A DNA stretch of 64,000 nt from Geobacter sp. (GTDB lineage Bacteria > Desulfobacterota > Desulfuromonadia > Geobacterales > Geobacteraceae), in assembly GCA_016177775.1 (NCBI GenBank), contig JACOUQ010000027.1, positions 1 through 64,000 of the forward strand, written 5' to 3'. The position numbers and the translations under genes were made by a program. Positions 37,583-46,225 of this stretch are shown in pieces (within the stretch, counting starts at the first letter, position 1; each line of letters begins with the position of its first letter). Below the pieces are notes generated by a model that was not told the origin of the DNA, did no database searches, and saw only the letters and a program-made list of their open reading frames with translations.

Positions 37583-38809
37583 TCACCCCTCCAGCAGCAT
37601 CTCCTCCGGCTCCTCGATATGCTCCTTCACCTTCATGAGGAACATTACCGCCTCGCGGCCGTCGATGATCCGGTGGTCGTAGGAGAGGGAGAGGTACATC
37701 ATGGGGCGGATCACAACCTTGTTGTCCCTGGCCACCGGTCGGTCCTGGATGGCATGCATCCCGAGGACCGCGCTTTGTGGCGGATTGAGGATGGGGGTGC
37801 TCATGAGCGAGCCGAAAACTCCGCCGTTGGTGATGGTGAAGGTCCCCCCTTCCAGGTCCGCAAGGGCGAGCTTGTTGGTCTTGATCCGTTCCACGAAGCC
37901 GTCGATCCCCTTCTCGATCTCCCACAGCCGGAGCCGGTCCGCATCCCGCAGCACCGGCACCACCAACCCCTTTTCGCCGGAAACCGCGATACCGATATCA
38001 TAGTAGTTGTGGAGCACGATCTCGTCGCCATCGATGCGGGCATTCAGCGCCGGATAGTCCTTCAGTGCCTCGACGCAAGCCTTGACGAAGAACGACATGA
38101 GGCCGAGCTTCACCCCGTGTTTCTTCTGGAAGCGCTCGCCATGCTCGGCGCGCAGCTCCCTGATGCGGGTCATGTCCGCCTCGTTGAAGCTGGTAAGCAT
38201 GGCGGTCTGCTGGTGCGCGGCCAGAAGCCGCTCCGCGATCCGCTTGCGGATGGGGGTCATGGGGATGCGCGTCTCGCGCCCCTTTTTCTCAGGCTCCTTG
38301 ACAGGCTCCTTCCTGGCCCTGTATTCAACCGGCTCCTCCGATTTAACAAATGCCGCCTCTTCTTTTGTTCGCCGTTCACCGGTCCCTGGTCCCCGGTCCC
38401 CAGTCCCTGCTTTTTCTGCTTCCCGGTCCTTTTTTCTCTCCGATGGAGTAGTCCGCCCTTCCCCTTTCTCCTTCTCCGACGGCTTCTCCTCCGCGGAAGG
38501 CTCCCTGGCGGAAGCGGCTTTGGCCGGAGCCTCTGCGGGAACCTTCTTTTCTTTGGCGGCCTTCTCCTCTTTAGCCCCCTTCGCCTCTTCCACGCTTCCG
38601 ATGACGGCCCCGATCTTGACCGTGGTCCCGGCTTCGGTCGAAATCCTGAGCACGCCGTCCGTTTCCGCACTGAGCTCGAAGGTTATCTTGTCGGTCTCGA
38701 TCTCGCAGAGGGGCTCGTCCTTTTTGACCTGCTCGCCGTCCTTCTTCAGCCACTTCCCCACAAGCGCCTCATACACCGATTCGCCGACTGATGGGATTTT
38801 GATTTCCAT
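37583..38809 (-). CDS. sucB: 2-oxoglutarate dehydrogenase E2 (dihydrolipoamide succinyltransferase)
   Basis: A 408-residue E2 with one lipoyl domain (Lys in EIETDKITFELSA near residue 42), a long charged linker, and a catalytic domain ending in SYDHRIIDGREAV. The peripheral-subunit-binding domain normally present after the lipoyl domain is not evident. In its place is a linker of about 100 residues rich in Ala/Glu/Lys, containing GTGDRGPGTGERRT encoded by a GGGACC repeat also found after nifK. It lies 15 bases after sucA. Confidence 0.92.
   Translation of the reverse strand: MEIKIPSVGESVYEALVGKWLKKDGEQVKKDEPLCEIETDKITFELSAETDGVLRISTEAGTTVKIGAVIGSVEEAKGAKEEKAAKEKKVPAEAPAKAASAREPSAEEKPSEKEKGEGRTTPSERKKDREAEKAGTGDRGPGTGERRTKEEAAFVKSEEPVEYRARKEPVKEPEKKGRETRIPMTPIRKRIAERLLAAHQQTAMLTSFNEADMTRIRELRAEHGERFQKKHGVKLGLMSFFVKACVEALKDYPALNARIDGDEIVLHNYYDIGIAVSGEKGLVVPVLRDADRLRLWEIEKGIDGFVERIKTNKLALADLEGGTFTITNGGVFGSLMSTPILNPPQSAVLGMHAIQDRPVARDNKVVIRPMMYLSLSYDHRIIDGREAVMFLMKVKEHIEEPEEMLLEG
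38371..38430. repeat. GGTCCC/GGGACC repeat inside sucB linker
   Basis: GGTCCCTGGTCCCCGGTCCC and a further GTCCCTGC unit followed by TTTTT. The reverse complement of the block after nifK (63930-63965) contains the same units in the same order. Here it is translated in frame in the E2 linker. Confidence 0.65.
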
Positions 38810-38824
38810 GTCAATTCCTCTTGG

Positions 38825-41509
38825 TTATTTTTGACCGAACGCTTCCTTGATGATCCGCTCCTGCTGCTCCTTGTGCATCCTGTGCGACCCGGTGGCCGGG
38901 GCCGCGTCCTCGTCCCGGCCGATGTAACGCGGCTCCTTGCCGACAATCTCCGCAAGCCGTGGCCGCAGGAAGTTCCAAGCCCCCATGTTGCGCGGCTCCT
39001 CCTGTACCCAGGCGATGTCTGCCTTTTTGAAGGGTTCCAATGCCTCGCGCAACAGGTCGTCCCGCAGGGGGTAGAACTGCTCGATCCGGACGATGGCAAC
39101 GTCGTCTAGCTTATCTGACTCCTTCCGCTCCATGAGCTCATAGTAAACCTTGCCGGAGCAGATGAGCACCGTCTTTACCTTCTTTGGCGACCCGGCAGCG
39201 GGCAGAATCTCGCGGAACCACCCCTTCTCCAGTTCCTCCCGCCGCGAAACGCAGATCGGGTGACGCAAAAGGCTCTTGGGGGTAAAGACCACGAGGGGTT
39301 TGCGGAACGGCTGCTTCACCTGGCGCCGCAGGCAGTGGAAGAGCTGGGCCGGGGTGGATGGCTGGCAGACCTGGATGTTGTTGTTGGCGCAGAGTTGCAG
39401 GTAGCGCTCGATCCGGGCGCTGGAGTGCTCGGCCCCCATCCCCTCGTAGCCGTGGGGAAGGAGCATGACCAGCCCCGATACCCTGTCCCACTTGGTCTCG
39501 CCGGCGGCGATGAACTGGTCGATGACAACCTGGGCGCCGTTGGCGAAGTCGCCGAACTGGGCCTCCCAGATAGTGAGGCAGGCGGGAGTCTCCACGGAAT
39601 AGCCGTACTCGAAGCCGAGCACCGCGTTCTCGGAGAGCATGCTGTCGTAGGCATGGAACCTGGCGCCGTTCTTGCCGGCGGCCGCCAAAGGCACATGCAT
39701 GGCGCCGGTCTTCTGGTCGTACAGCGCCGAATGACGATGATTGAACGTGCCGCGCCGGGAATCCTGGCCCGACAGCCGGACTGATATCCCTTCCCGCAGA
39801 AGCGTCGCAAAGGCGAGGGATTCCGCACTTCCCCAGTCGATGGCTTCCCCCTTTTCCAGTTCTTCCAGCCGTTTCCGCAGACCGGCCTCTATCTTGGGAT
39901 GTGGGGTGAACCCCTCGGGCATGGCGACCGAGATTCGCCCCAGTTCCAGCAGGGTCTCCCGCGTAACGCCGGTTTCTATCTTCTCCGGGGCATACTCGCG
40001 CTTGATGCCGCTCCAGGGACCGCCGAAACCGGCATCTGTAACCGGCGGTTTCTGTTCCATGGCGCTGTCGAGGCGCTTCTTTATTTCTTCGATTGCGGAA
40101 TCGATCGTCTCGGCCGGAACCCCCTCTTCCATGATCCTCCCTGCGTAAAGCTCGTGAACAGGGGGGCGGTCTTTGATCTGCCCGTACATGAGGGGCTGGG
40201 TGAAGTAGGGCTCGTCCCCCTCGGAGTGGCCGTGGCGACGGTAGCAGAGGATCTCCACCACCACGTCCCGCCCGAACTGCCGGCGGTAGTCGAGGGCCAG
40301 GCCCGCCACATATACCACCGCCTCCGGGTCCTCGCCGTGCACGTGAAACACTGGCGCCTGCACCATCTTCGCCATATCGGTCGCATAGCAGGTGGAACGG
40401 GCATCCCTCGGCAGGGTGGTGAAGCCGATCTGGTTGTTGACGACGATATGGAGGGTGCCGCCGGTCCGATACCCCTCAAGTTGCGACAGGTTGAACACCT
40501 CCGCCACCACCCCCTGGCCGGCAAAGGCTGCGTCGCCGTGAATCAATACCGGCAGAACCCGCTTGTCGCCACCCTCGCCATACCGGTCCTGGCGGGCGCG
40601 GCTCTTTCCCTCCACCATCGGGTCCACCGCCTCCAGATGGCTCGGGTTGGTGGTAAGGGTCAGATGGATGCGCGTGCCGTCGCTAACCTTTACGTCGGCA
40701 GAGAATCCCTTGTGATACTTTACGTCGCCGTCCCCCACGAAGCCGAACTCCGCGTTGTCCTTGAACTCGGCAAACAGGGTGGCCAGGGGCTTGCCGAAGA
40801 CGTTCGCCAGAACATTGAGCCTCCCCCGGTGCGCCATGCCCAGGATGAGATCGCTCATGCCATATTTCGCGGCCCGCTGCACCACCGCATCGAGAAAAGG
40901 GATGAGCGCTTCTCCCCCCTCCAGGGAAAAACGCTTCTGGCCTATGAACTTGCGGTGCAGGAATTCCTCGAACAGGGATGCCTCCTGCAGCTTGCGCAGT
41001 ATGTTGAGTCGCTCCTGCTGCGTGAAGCGCCGCCGGTTGCGGGCGGTTTCCATCCGGTCGATGAGCCACTGCCGCTCCCCCGGCTCCTGGATGTGCATGA
41101 ACTCCACCCCGATGGAGCGGCAGTAGGTCTCCTGGAGCAGCTCCAGGATCTCCCGCAGGGTTGCGCTCTCCTTCAGGAAGCGCCGGGTGTGGAAGACCGT
41201 GTCCAGGTCAGCGTCAGAAAGGGTGAACGCCTCCAGGTCCAGAAGGGGATGGGAAGTGCTGCACGGCGAAAGGGGATCGGTGCAGGCCAGCAGGTGCCCG
41301 ATGTCCCGGTAGCGGTAGATGAGCGACTGCACCGCGGAGAACTTGAGCGCAATGTCGATCGGAATGCCGGCTGCCGGCGGGCCTCCCTGCCCAAGCTCGA
41401 AACCTTCGAAAAAGGCCCGCCAGTCAGCGGAAAAAGTCTCCGGCTGCCGCCGCCATTGCAGGTACTGCACCTCGATCCATTCAGGGGTGATGTTTCCGGT
41501 AAAACTCAT
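38825..41509 (-). CDS. sucA: 2-oxoglutarate dehydrogenase E1
   Basis: An 894-residue thiamine-diphosphate enzyme. It starts with the short E2-interaction peptide (ITPEWIEVQYLQWRRQPETF), then the ThDP-binding HGDAAFAGQGVVAEVFNLS, and a transketolase C-terminal domain (LLPHGYEGMGAEHSSARIERYL). The RHGHSEGDEPYFTQPLMY segment is diagnostic for OdhA/SucA. It is the first gene of sucA-sucB; a palindromic repeat (41546-41620) lies 37 bases upstream of the start. Confidence 0.96.
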   Translation of the reverse strand: MSFTGNITPEWIEVQYLQWRRQPETFSADWRAFFEGFELGQGGPPAAGIPIDIALKFSAVQSLIYRYRDIGHLLACTDPLSPCSTSHPLLDLEAFTLSDADLDTVFHTRRFLKESATLREILELLQETYCRSIGVEFMHIQEPGERQWLIDRMETARNRRRFTQQERLNILRKLQEASLFEEFLHRKFIGQKRFSLEGGEALIPFLDAVVQRAAKYGMSDLILGMAHRGRLNVLANVFGKPLATLFAEFKDNAEFGFVGDGDVKYHKGFSADVKVSDGTRIHLTLTTNPSHLEAVDPMVEGKSRARQDRYGEGGDKRVLPVLIHGDAAFAGQGVVAEVFNLSQLEGYRTGGTLHIVVNNQIGFTTLPRDARSTCYATDMAKMVQAPVFHVHGEDPEAVVYVAGLALDYRRQFGRDVVVEILCYRRHGHSEGDEPYFTQPLMYGQIKDRPPVHELYAGRIMEEGVPAETIDSAIEEIKKRLDSAMEQKPPVTDAGFGGPWSGIKREYAPEKIETGVTRETLLELGRISVAMPEGFTPHPKIEAGLRKRLEELEKGEAIDWGSAESLAFATLLREGISVRLSGQDSRRGTFNHRHSALYDQKTGAMHVPLAAAGKNGARFHAYDSMLSENAVLGFEYGYSVETPACLTIWEAQFGDFANGAQVVIDQFIAAGETKWDRVSGLVMLLPHGYEGMGAEHSSARIERYLQLCANNNIQVCQPSTPAQLFHCLRRQVKQPFRKPLVVFTPKSLLRHPICVSRREELEKGWFREILPAAGSPKKVKTVLICSGKVYYELMERKESDKLDDVAIVRIEQFYPLRDDLLREALEPFKKADIAWVQEEPRNMGAWNFLRPRLAEIVGKEPRYIGRDEDAAPATGSHRMHKEQQERIIKEAFGQK

Positions 41510-41545
41510 GTATTGACCTTCTTCTGAGTAAATTCAACTTAATCG

Positions 41546-41620
41546 ACCACCCCCCGGCCCCCTCCTAACCAAGGAGGGGGAGATTGCTCCCCTCCTATTT
41601 TAGGAGGGGCTGGGGGTGGT
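41546..41620. repeat. three-way-junction palindromic repeat, copy 2
   Basis: The outer arms ACCACCCCCCGGCCCC and GGGGCTGGGGGTGGT enclose the hairpins CCTCCTAACCAAGGAGG and CCCCTCCT/AGGAGGGG. It is located 37 bases upstream of the sucA ATG. Confidence 0.88.
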
Positions 41621-41677
41621 AAGCTTTGGTATGTGATTTAGCGACGAAAGCGCCGCCAAGGAAGCGTGAGGCCCTGT

Positions 41678-42256
41678 TCAATAATCCACCCCCGGCTGCG
41701 GCTCGATCCCCTGCCGGTAGGCATGCTTGACTTCCCGGATTTCCGAGACCGTATGGGCCCGTTCCATAACCTCCGGATGAGCGTCGCGGCCGGTGAGGAC
41801 CAGGTGAAGAAGATGGGGCCTCAGATTCAGAAGTTCCAACACCTGGGGGAGATCGACCAGCTCCAGCTTCAGGGCATTGTTGATCTCATCCAGCACCACC
41901 ATGTCGAATTCGCCGGACACGATCTTTTCCCGAGCCAAGGCAATGGCATCCTGGGCATTGGCCCGGTGCTCCTCGAATGGATAGGGGTTGGCCCGGATGC
42001 CGCAGAACCCCTTGCCGGTCATGTGGAATTCAACGAAAGGGGCAAGGCGGGGGATCGCGTCGATTTCCCCGGTGTACATGTCACCCTTCATGAACTGGAT
42101 CAGGCAGACCCGCATGCCGTGCCCCACGGCCCGAAGCACCATGCCGAGGGCCGAGGTGGTCTTTCCCTTGCCGTTGCCTGTTATGACAACAACCAGCCCC
42201 AGCCGCTCGCGCGGTTCGGTCTTTTGCAGAACAGGGAGAGCCATGGGCAGGCTCAC
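41678..42256 (-). CDS. cobO: cob(I)yrinic acid a,c-diamide adenosyltransferase (CobA/BtuR)
   Basis: A 192-residue P-loop enzyme with GNGKGKTTSALGMVLRAVGHG (Walker A, residues ~27-34) and VVLDEINNAL (Walker B). It transfers adenosyl from ATP to Co(I) corrinoid. It makes the coenzyme needed by adenosylcobalamin enzymes. It overlaps the upstream SRPBCC gene by four bases (ATGA), so they are cotranslated. Confidence 0.94.
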   Translation of the reverse strand: MSLPMALPVLQKTEPRERLGLVVVITGNGKGKTTSALGMVLRAVGHGMRVCLIQFMKGDMYTGEIDAIPRLAPFVEFHMTGKGFCGIRANPYPFEEHRANAQDAIALAREKIVSGEFDMVVLDEINNALKLELVDLPQVLELLNLRPHLLHLVLTGRDAHPEVMERAHTVSEIREVKHAYRQGIEPQPGVDY

Positions 42257-42693
42257 ATCTCTTCGCAGAGGAGCTTCACCTTCTCCAGGACATTCAAAGC
42301 CTCGCGGCGGTTCAACTTCTCCACAAGCGAGCTGTTGGCGATTTTCTGCAAGACCAGTGACGGCATCTCGTAGTCGATCCGGATGGCCAGCTCCGTGCTG
42401 CCGCCATTGGCGGCAAAAGTATAATGCTCCTTGATCGGGATGCTCCCGTCCATGGTCAGCCCGAACTCATGCCCCTTCACATTGTCGCTGATCCGCCCGT
42501 TGCCGTGCAATTTTATGCCGAGCATCCGGTACTCCCAATCAAAGGAGGTGCCGGGCTCAAGCCCCGGAGACGAAACGTTGCTCACCTCGGTCAGGCTGGT
42601 GACGTACTCGGTCCAGTTGTCGGGATTGGTGACAAAGCCGAAAACCTTTTCCACGGGCGCGTTGATGACGATCTTTTCGCTGATTGTTGCCAT
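42253..42693 (-). CDS. SRPBCC (START/Bet v1-like) family protein
   Basis: A 146-residue single-domain protein. INAPVEKVFGFVTNPDNWTEYV at the N-terminus is the classic SRPBCC opening, followed by an antiparallel sheet and a C-terminal helix (LNVLEKVKLLCEEM). The ligand is unknown. It is coupled to cobO, but no cobalamin role is established for such proteins. Confidence 0.85.
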   Translation of the reverse strand: MATISEKIVINAPVEKVFGFVTNPDNWTEYVTSLTEVSNVSSPGLEPGTSFDWEYRMLGIKLHGNGRISDNVKGHEFGLTMDGSIPIKEHYTFAANGGSTELAIRIDYEMPSLVLQKIANSSLVEKLNRREALNVLEKVKLLCEEM

Positions 42694-42825
42694 GCTCTCC
42701 CCCCGAAATGTTTGATGGTACGGCTTGTAAAAAACGTTCTCTCCATTAGAATACCAGAAAAGGATTCTTTTTCATCAAGCGGTAAAGCACTCTGAGCAGG
42801 ACAACATCTGCGACCGGAGCATTTC

Positions 42826-43269
42826 ATGCAGAACAGCGAAGCGGAGAGGTCATTTCATCAAGGATTGGCGGCGCTGGAAGAAGGAAACGGGCCGGCCGCC
42901 CTCGCCTGTTTCGAAAAGGCCGCGACCACGTCGCGAAGCCCGGAAATCCTGTCGTACCTCGGCTATTCCCTCGCATGCGAGCGCGGCCAGATACAGAAAG
43001 GGATAGAGCTCTGCAACAAGGCCATCGCCACTGACCCCACAAACCCGCGCCACTACCTGAACCTGGGCAAAATCCACCTGGCGGCAAATGACAGGGCTAC
43101 GGCCATCGTGGTCTTTCGCGAAGGTCTCTGCTTCGGCCCGGACGAACGGCTTGTCGCGGAGCTGGACGCCTTGGGGGCCCGCAAGCCTGTGACCATCAAA
43201 TTCCTTCCGAGGGACCATTTTCTGAACAAATGGTTGGGGATCATCCTGGACAGGCTCGGACTCAGGTAG
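42826..43269 (+). CDS. tetratricopeptide-repeat protein
   Basis: A 147-residue soluble protein with about three TPR-like units (FHQGLAALEEGNGPAALACFEKA, IQKGIELCNKAIATDPTNPRHYLNLGKIHLA, ATAIVVFREGLCFGP). GGAG lies seven bases before ATG 42826. It may be the first gene of the hydrogenase transcript, since hydB follows 48 bases later on the same strand, but no functional tie is visible. Confidence 0.75.
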   Translation: MQNSEAERSFHQGLAALEEGNGPAALACFEKAATTSRSPEILSYLGYSLACERGQIQKGIELCNKAIATDPTNPRHYLNLGKIHLAANDRATAIVVFREGLCFGPDERLVAELDALGARKPVTIKFLPRDHFLNKWLGIILDRLGLR

Positions 43270-43317
43270 AAGAAGCCAGCAACTTGTCACTTCGCAATCG
43301 CGAGCTAAACTTGTTGC

Positions 43318-44316
43318 ATGGCCCGAAATTTCCTTCAAGACGAGCTTTTGCCGGCATTCGTGGACAACCTGGCTGCATTCGGCGAACTGCATGGCCCGAA
43401 ATTGACTGATGACGGCGTGACCGTCTTCGGCCGGGTTGTCACACATGCCGAGCTCCGCCTTGATTACCGCAGCACCCTCCTCCCTCCAAAGAAATACCTC
43501 CTGCCACCAAGGGAAACCACCCTCGCCTATTCGCCCGAAAGCGGTTACCGCCAGCCCGCTGCCACGGAGAAGAACATCATCCTTCTCGGGGTCCACCCAT
43601 GCGACTTGGCAGGGATCGCCTACCTGGATCGGGTCTTTATGTACGACGCGGCCGACCACCTCTACAGCAGGCGGCGCGAAGCCCTCACCCTGATCGGCCT
43701 ATCCTGCGAGCCGGATGATTTCTGCTTCTGTGGAGACGTGAACGCCGATCTCCCCGTGGGGTTCGACATCTTCATCCAGAGGGCGGACGATGGCTTCTGC
43801 CTCGATACCGGTTCGGACAAAGGTGCGGCCATCATCGCCGGGCTTTCCCGACTTTTTATGGAAAGGGAAAGGCCACCATCACGAATGAGAAATTGCTCCC
43901 CCATCAAGGATGCAATCCAGCGGGCCGTGAAGACGCAGGAAACATTCGAGGGAAGCCCCCTCTGGGACGACTTTGCTGCACGCTGCCTCTCCTGCGGGGC
44001 CTGCTCCCTATGCTGCCCGACCTGCTACTGTTTTGACGTCAGGGAATATGGCAATCTCGACGGAGCGACGGCGGAGCGGATACGGGAGTGGGACAATTGC
44101 CTGTTCAAGGCCCACGGCGAGGTGGCCGGCGGGCACAATTTCAGAAAATCCCGCCAGGAAAGGTTCCGCTACCGGTTCCAGCACAAGTACCTGGGTTTCG
44201 GGCCAACGCGCGGCCGCACCTCCTGCGTGGGGTGCGGCAGGTGCCGGGAGGTCTGTCCGGTGGGGATAGATATGCTGGAGCTTTTCAGGCTGAAGGTTGA
44301 AGGAAAGGCTGGATGA
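43318..44316 (+). CDS. hydB: NiFe hydrogenase (sulfhydrogenase-type) beta subunit
   Basis: A 332-residue iron-sulfur electron-transfer subunit with two C-terminal [4Fe-4S] motifs: CLSCGACSLCCPTC near residue 224 and CVGCGRCREVCPVG near 302. GVHPCDLAGIAYLDRVF is typical of the beta subunit of group 3b cytosolic NAD(P)-linked hydrogenases. No convincing SD precedes ATG 43318. It overlaps hydG by four bases. The expected order hydB-hydG-hydD-hydA is kept except that hydA is 8.8 kb away. Confidence 0.92.
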   Translation: MARNFLQDELLPAFVDNLAAFGELHGPKLTDDGVTVFGRVVTHAELRLDYRSTLLPPKKYLLPPRETTLAYSPESGYRQPAATEKNIILLGVHPCDLAGIAYLDRVFMYDAADHLYSRRREALTLIGLSCEPDDFCFCGDVNADLPVGFDIFIQRADDGFCLDTGSDKGAAIIAGLSRLFMERERPPSRMRNCSPIKDAIQRAVKTQETFEGSPLWDDFAARCLSCGACSLCCPTCYCFDVREYGNLDGATAERIREWDNCLFKAHGEVAGGHNFRKSRQERFRYRFQHKYLGFGPTRGRTSCVGCGRCREVCPVGIDMLELFRLKVEGKAG

Positions 44317-45149
44317 TGAAAGATGGGAAAACAATCCCTATAATGGCCGAAATCGCCGAGGTTCGCTCCCTTTCCGGCGACACCTCCCTTTTCCGGCTCC
44401 GGTTTGAAGAAGAGGAGAATTTCCACTTCCTCCCCGGCCAGTTCGTGCAGCTTTCTGTCCCTTCCGGTGGGGAGGTCCCGATTTCGATTGCCGGAGGACC
44501 CTCGGACGACCGGAGCCTGGAGTTATGCGCGCGCAGGGTCGGGCACGTTACCACCATGCTCCACTCCATGGGGAGAGGAGAAAAGGTAGGGGTCCGCGGT
44601 CCCTTCGGCAATGGCTTTCCTGTGGGGGAGATGAAGGGGAAGGACATCCTTCTCCTGGCCGGGGGGCTCGGCATTGCGCCACTCCGCTCGCTTCTCCACT
44701 ATATCCTTGCTTACAGAGAGGATTACGCTGCCGTCACACTCATGTACGGATCCAGGGAGCCAGACGCAATTCTGTTCCGGGAAGAACTGGCAGAGCTCTC
44801 CTGCCGCCGGGACATGCGCCTTCTCTTGACCGTGGATTTCCTGACCGATGGCCCGCCGGGGGAGCTGGCCTGCAATGTGGGGCTTCTCCCCAGCCTCCTG
44901 AAGGGGTTCGATCTGCGGCCGGCCGACACCACCGCGGCGGTTTGCGGCCCGCCGGCCCTCTACCGCTGCCTGACATCGGAGCTTGAAGCCCTCGGCATCC
45001 CCGACCGTTCAATCCTCCTCTCCCTTGAGCGGCGAATGAAGTGCGGGGTGGGGCTCTGCAGCCACTGCGCCGTGGGAGACCTGTTCTGCTGCACCGACGG
45101 ACCGGTTTTTCGCTTCAGCGACATCAGAGGAATTGAGGGGGCGTTGTGA
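44313..45149 (+). CDS. hydG: NiFe hydrogenase gamma subunit (FAD/NAD(P) reductase)
   Basis: A 278-residue ferredoxin-reductase-like subunit. FAD-binding barrel (LPGQFVQLSVPSGG, ELCARRVG), NAD(P)-binding part starting LLAGGLGIAPLRSLL, and a C-terminal [2Fe-2S] site (CGVGLCSHCAVGDLFCC). It links the hydrogenase to NAD(P)H. It is translationally coupled at both ends: ATGA with hydB and GTGA with hydD. Confidence 0.93.
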   Translation: MMKDGKTIPIMAEIAEVRSLSGDTSLFRLRFEEEENFHFLPGQFVQLSVPSGGEVPISIAGGPSDDRSLELCARRVGHVTTMLHSMGRGEKVGVRGPFGNGFPVGEMKGKDILLLAGGLGIAPLRSLLHYILAYREDYAAVTLMYGSREPDAILFREELAELSCRRDMRLLLTVDFLTDGPPGELACNVGLLPSLLKGFDLRPADTTAAVCGPPALYRCLTSELEALGIPDRSILLSLERRMKCGVGLCSHCAVGDLFCCTDGPVFRFSDIRGIEGAL

Positions 45150-45904
45150 AAAAACCTGTCATCGCCATAGCTGGGCTGACCGCCTGTTCCGGCTGCCAGC
45201 TCACGCTCCTCAACTGCGAGGCTGAACTGCCGGAGGTGGCCGAACGGTTCGAGTTCGCCTGGTTCCCGATGGGGACAACGGGGGGGGACGACTGCGCCGC
45301 CATCGACGTTGCCATCGTGGAAGGTGCTGTATCCACGCCGGACGACCTGGAAACGCTCCTGAGGCTCCGAAGCAGGAGCCGCCTCCTCGTTGCATTCGGC
45401 ACCTGCGCCCTCTGGGGGGGGATCGCCGCCATGAAGAACCATGAGCCGCGAACAGCTCTGACGGAAGCGGTCTACGGAGAGATGGCCGTAAACATCCGGA
45501 CATTCAACCCGGCCCCGTTTCACCAATTCATCAAGGTCGATTTCGCCATCCCCGGCTGCCCGCCGGAGAAACACGAACTGCTGACCACCCTCGCATCCCT
45601 ACTGAAGGGAACCTTCCCGGTATTCCCCCAATACCCGGTCTGCACCGAGTGCCGGAACCGGGAAAACCGCTGCCTTCTCATCGAGGACAACGAGATTTGC
45701 CTCGGCCCGTTGATCCAGGCCGGGTGCAATGCGCGCTGCCCGGCAGTCGGAATAAAGTGCGAGGGGTGCCGCGGTCCGGTGACAGAAGCCAACGTGGCCG
45801 CGGAGACGGAGCTTCTTCTGCGGAAGGGGTTCACGCGGGAGGAGATCGAGAGCCGGATGAGGAGGTTTTGTCCGGAGTGGGACTTGTCTTCCCCCCTTTT
45901 GTAA
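45146..45904 (+). CDS. hydD: NiFe hydrogenase delta (small) subunit
   Basis: A 252-residue small subunit carrying the proximal and other clusters: GLTACSGCQLTLLNCE near residue 10, FGTCALWGG, IPGCPPEK, then a C-terminal cysteine-rich block (PVCTECRNREN, LIQAGCNARCPAVGIKCEGCRGP). It starts with GTG in a GTGA overlap. The last residues (SSPLL) and the stop are encoded by a C-rich repeat that runs into the spacer, so the true C-terminus may have been altered when the operon was interrupted. Confidence 0.92.
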   Translation: MKKPVIAIAGLTACSGCQLTLLNCEAELPEVAERFEFAWFPMGTTGGDDCAAIDVAIVEGAVSTPDDLETLLRLRSRSRLLVAFGTCALWGGIAAMKNHEPRTALTEAVYGEMAVNIRTFNPAPFHQFIKVDFAIPGCPPEKHELLTTLASLLKGTFPVFPQYPVCTECRNRENRCLLIEDNEICLGPLIQAGCNARCPAVGIKCEGCRGPVTEANVAAETELLLRKGFTREEIESRMRRFCPEWDLSSPLL

Positions 45905-45932
45905 AGGGGGGCGAGGGGGGATTTAGGAATGC
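45889..45932. repeat. CCCCCC-TTT palindromic repeat at hydD 3' end
   Basis: TCTTCCCCCCTTTTG and AAAGGGGGGCGAGGGGGGAT form a hairpin overlapping the hydD stop codon. It is distinct from, but similar in style to, the three-way-junction repeats. Confidence 0.65.
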
Positions 45933-46225
45933 CGGGAGGAAAACCATGATCGGAAATAAATCTGTTCACTTTTATCTGTGAGTTTATGTAGAGACTAGGC
46001 GGATTACAGTTAACAGCGTACCACTTACAGCTTTTAGCAGTATTTACTATCTTTACTTATATATAGTGTATCATGTGATACATGGTACCACATGATACAA
46101 CACCTAGAATATATTTACTATTGACTGAAATAAATGGCCACATGACCTTGATTTTGTCATGGGCTTTAATGTAAGCTTTTATTGTAATACAAATTTAGGC
46201 TCCTCGTTGTTTAAAAGAAGGCGAC
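45905..46225. other. AT-rich 321-base region at the left end of the inserted block
   Basis: After the repeat, a 12-codon reading frame (45946-45981) has an excellent GGGAGG site but no recognisable product. Beyond about 45990 the DNA becomes clearly AT-rich, with TATATA tracts and an 11-base inverted repeat (46067-46099). The promoter of the kinase-WD40 gene must lie here; I could not fix its -35/-10 with confidence. TTGACT at 46121 lacks a matching -10. Confidence 0.55.
46067..46099. promoter_or_regulatory. operator-like inverted repeat upstream of the kinase-WD40 gene
   Basis: TGTATCATGTG and CACATGATACA are perfect 11-base arms with an 11-base spacer. The unit TGATACA occurs three times in this stretch (one inverted), giving also a compact TGTATCA-TG-TGATACA palindrome. 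It lies 127 bases before the ATG at 46226, within the presumed promoter region. Confidence 0.55.
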
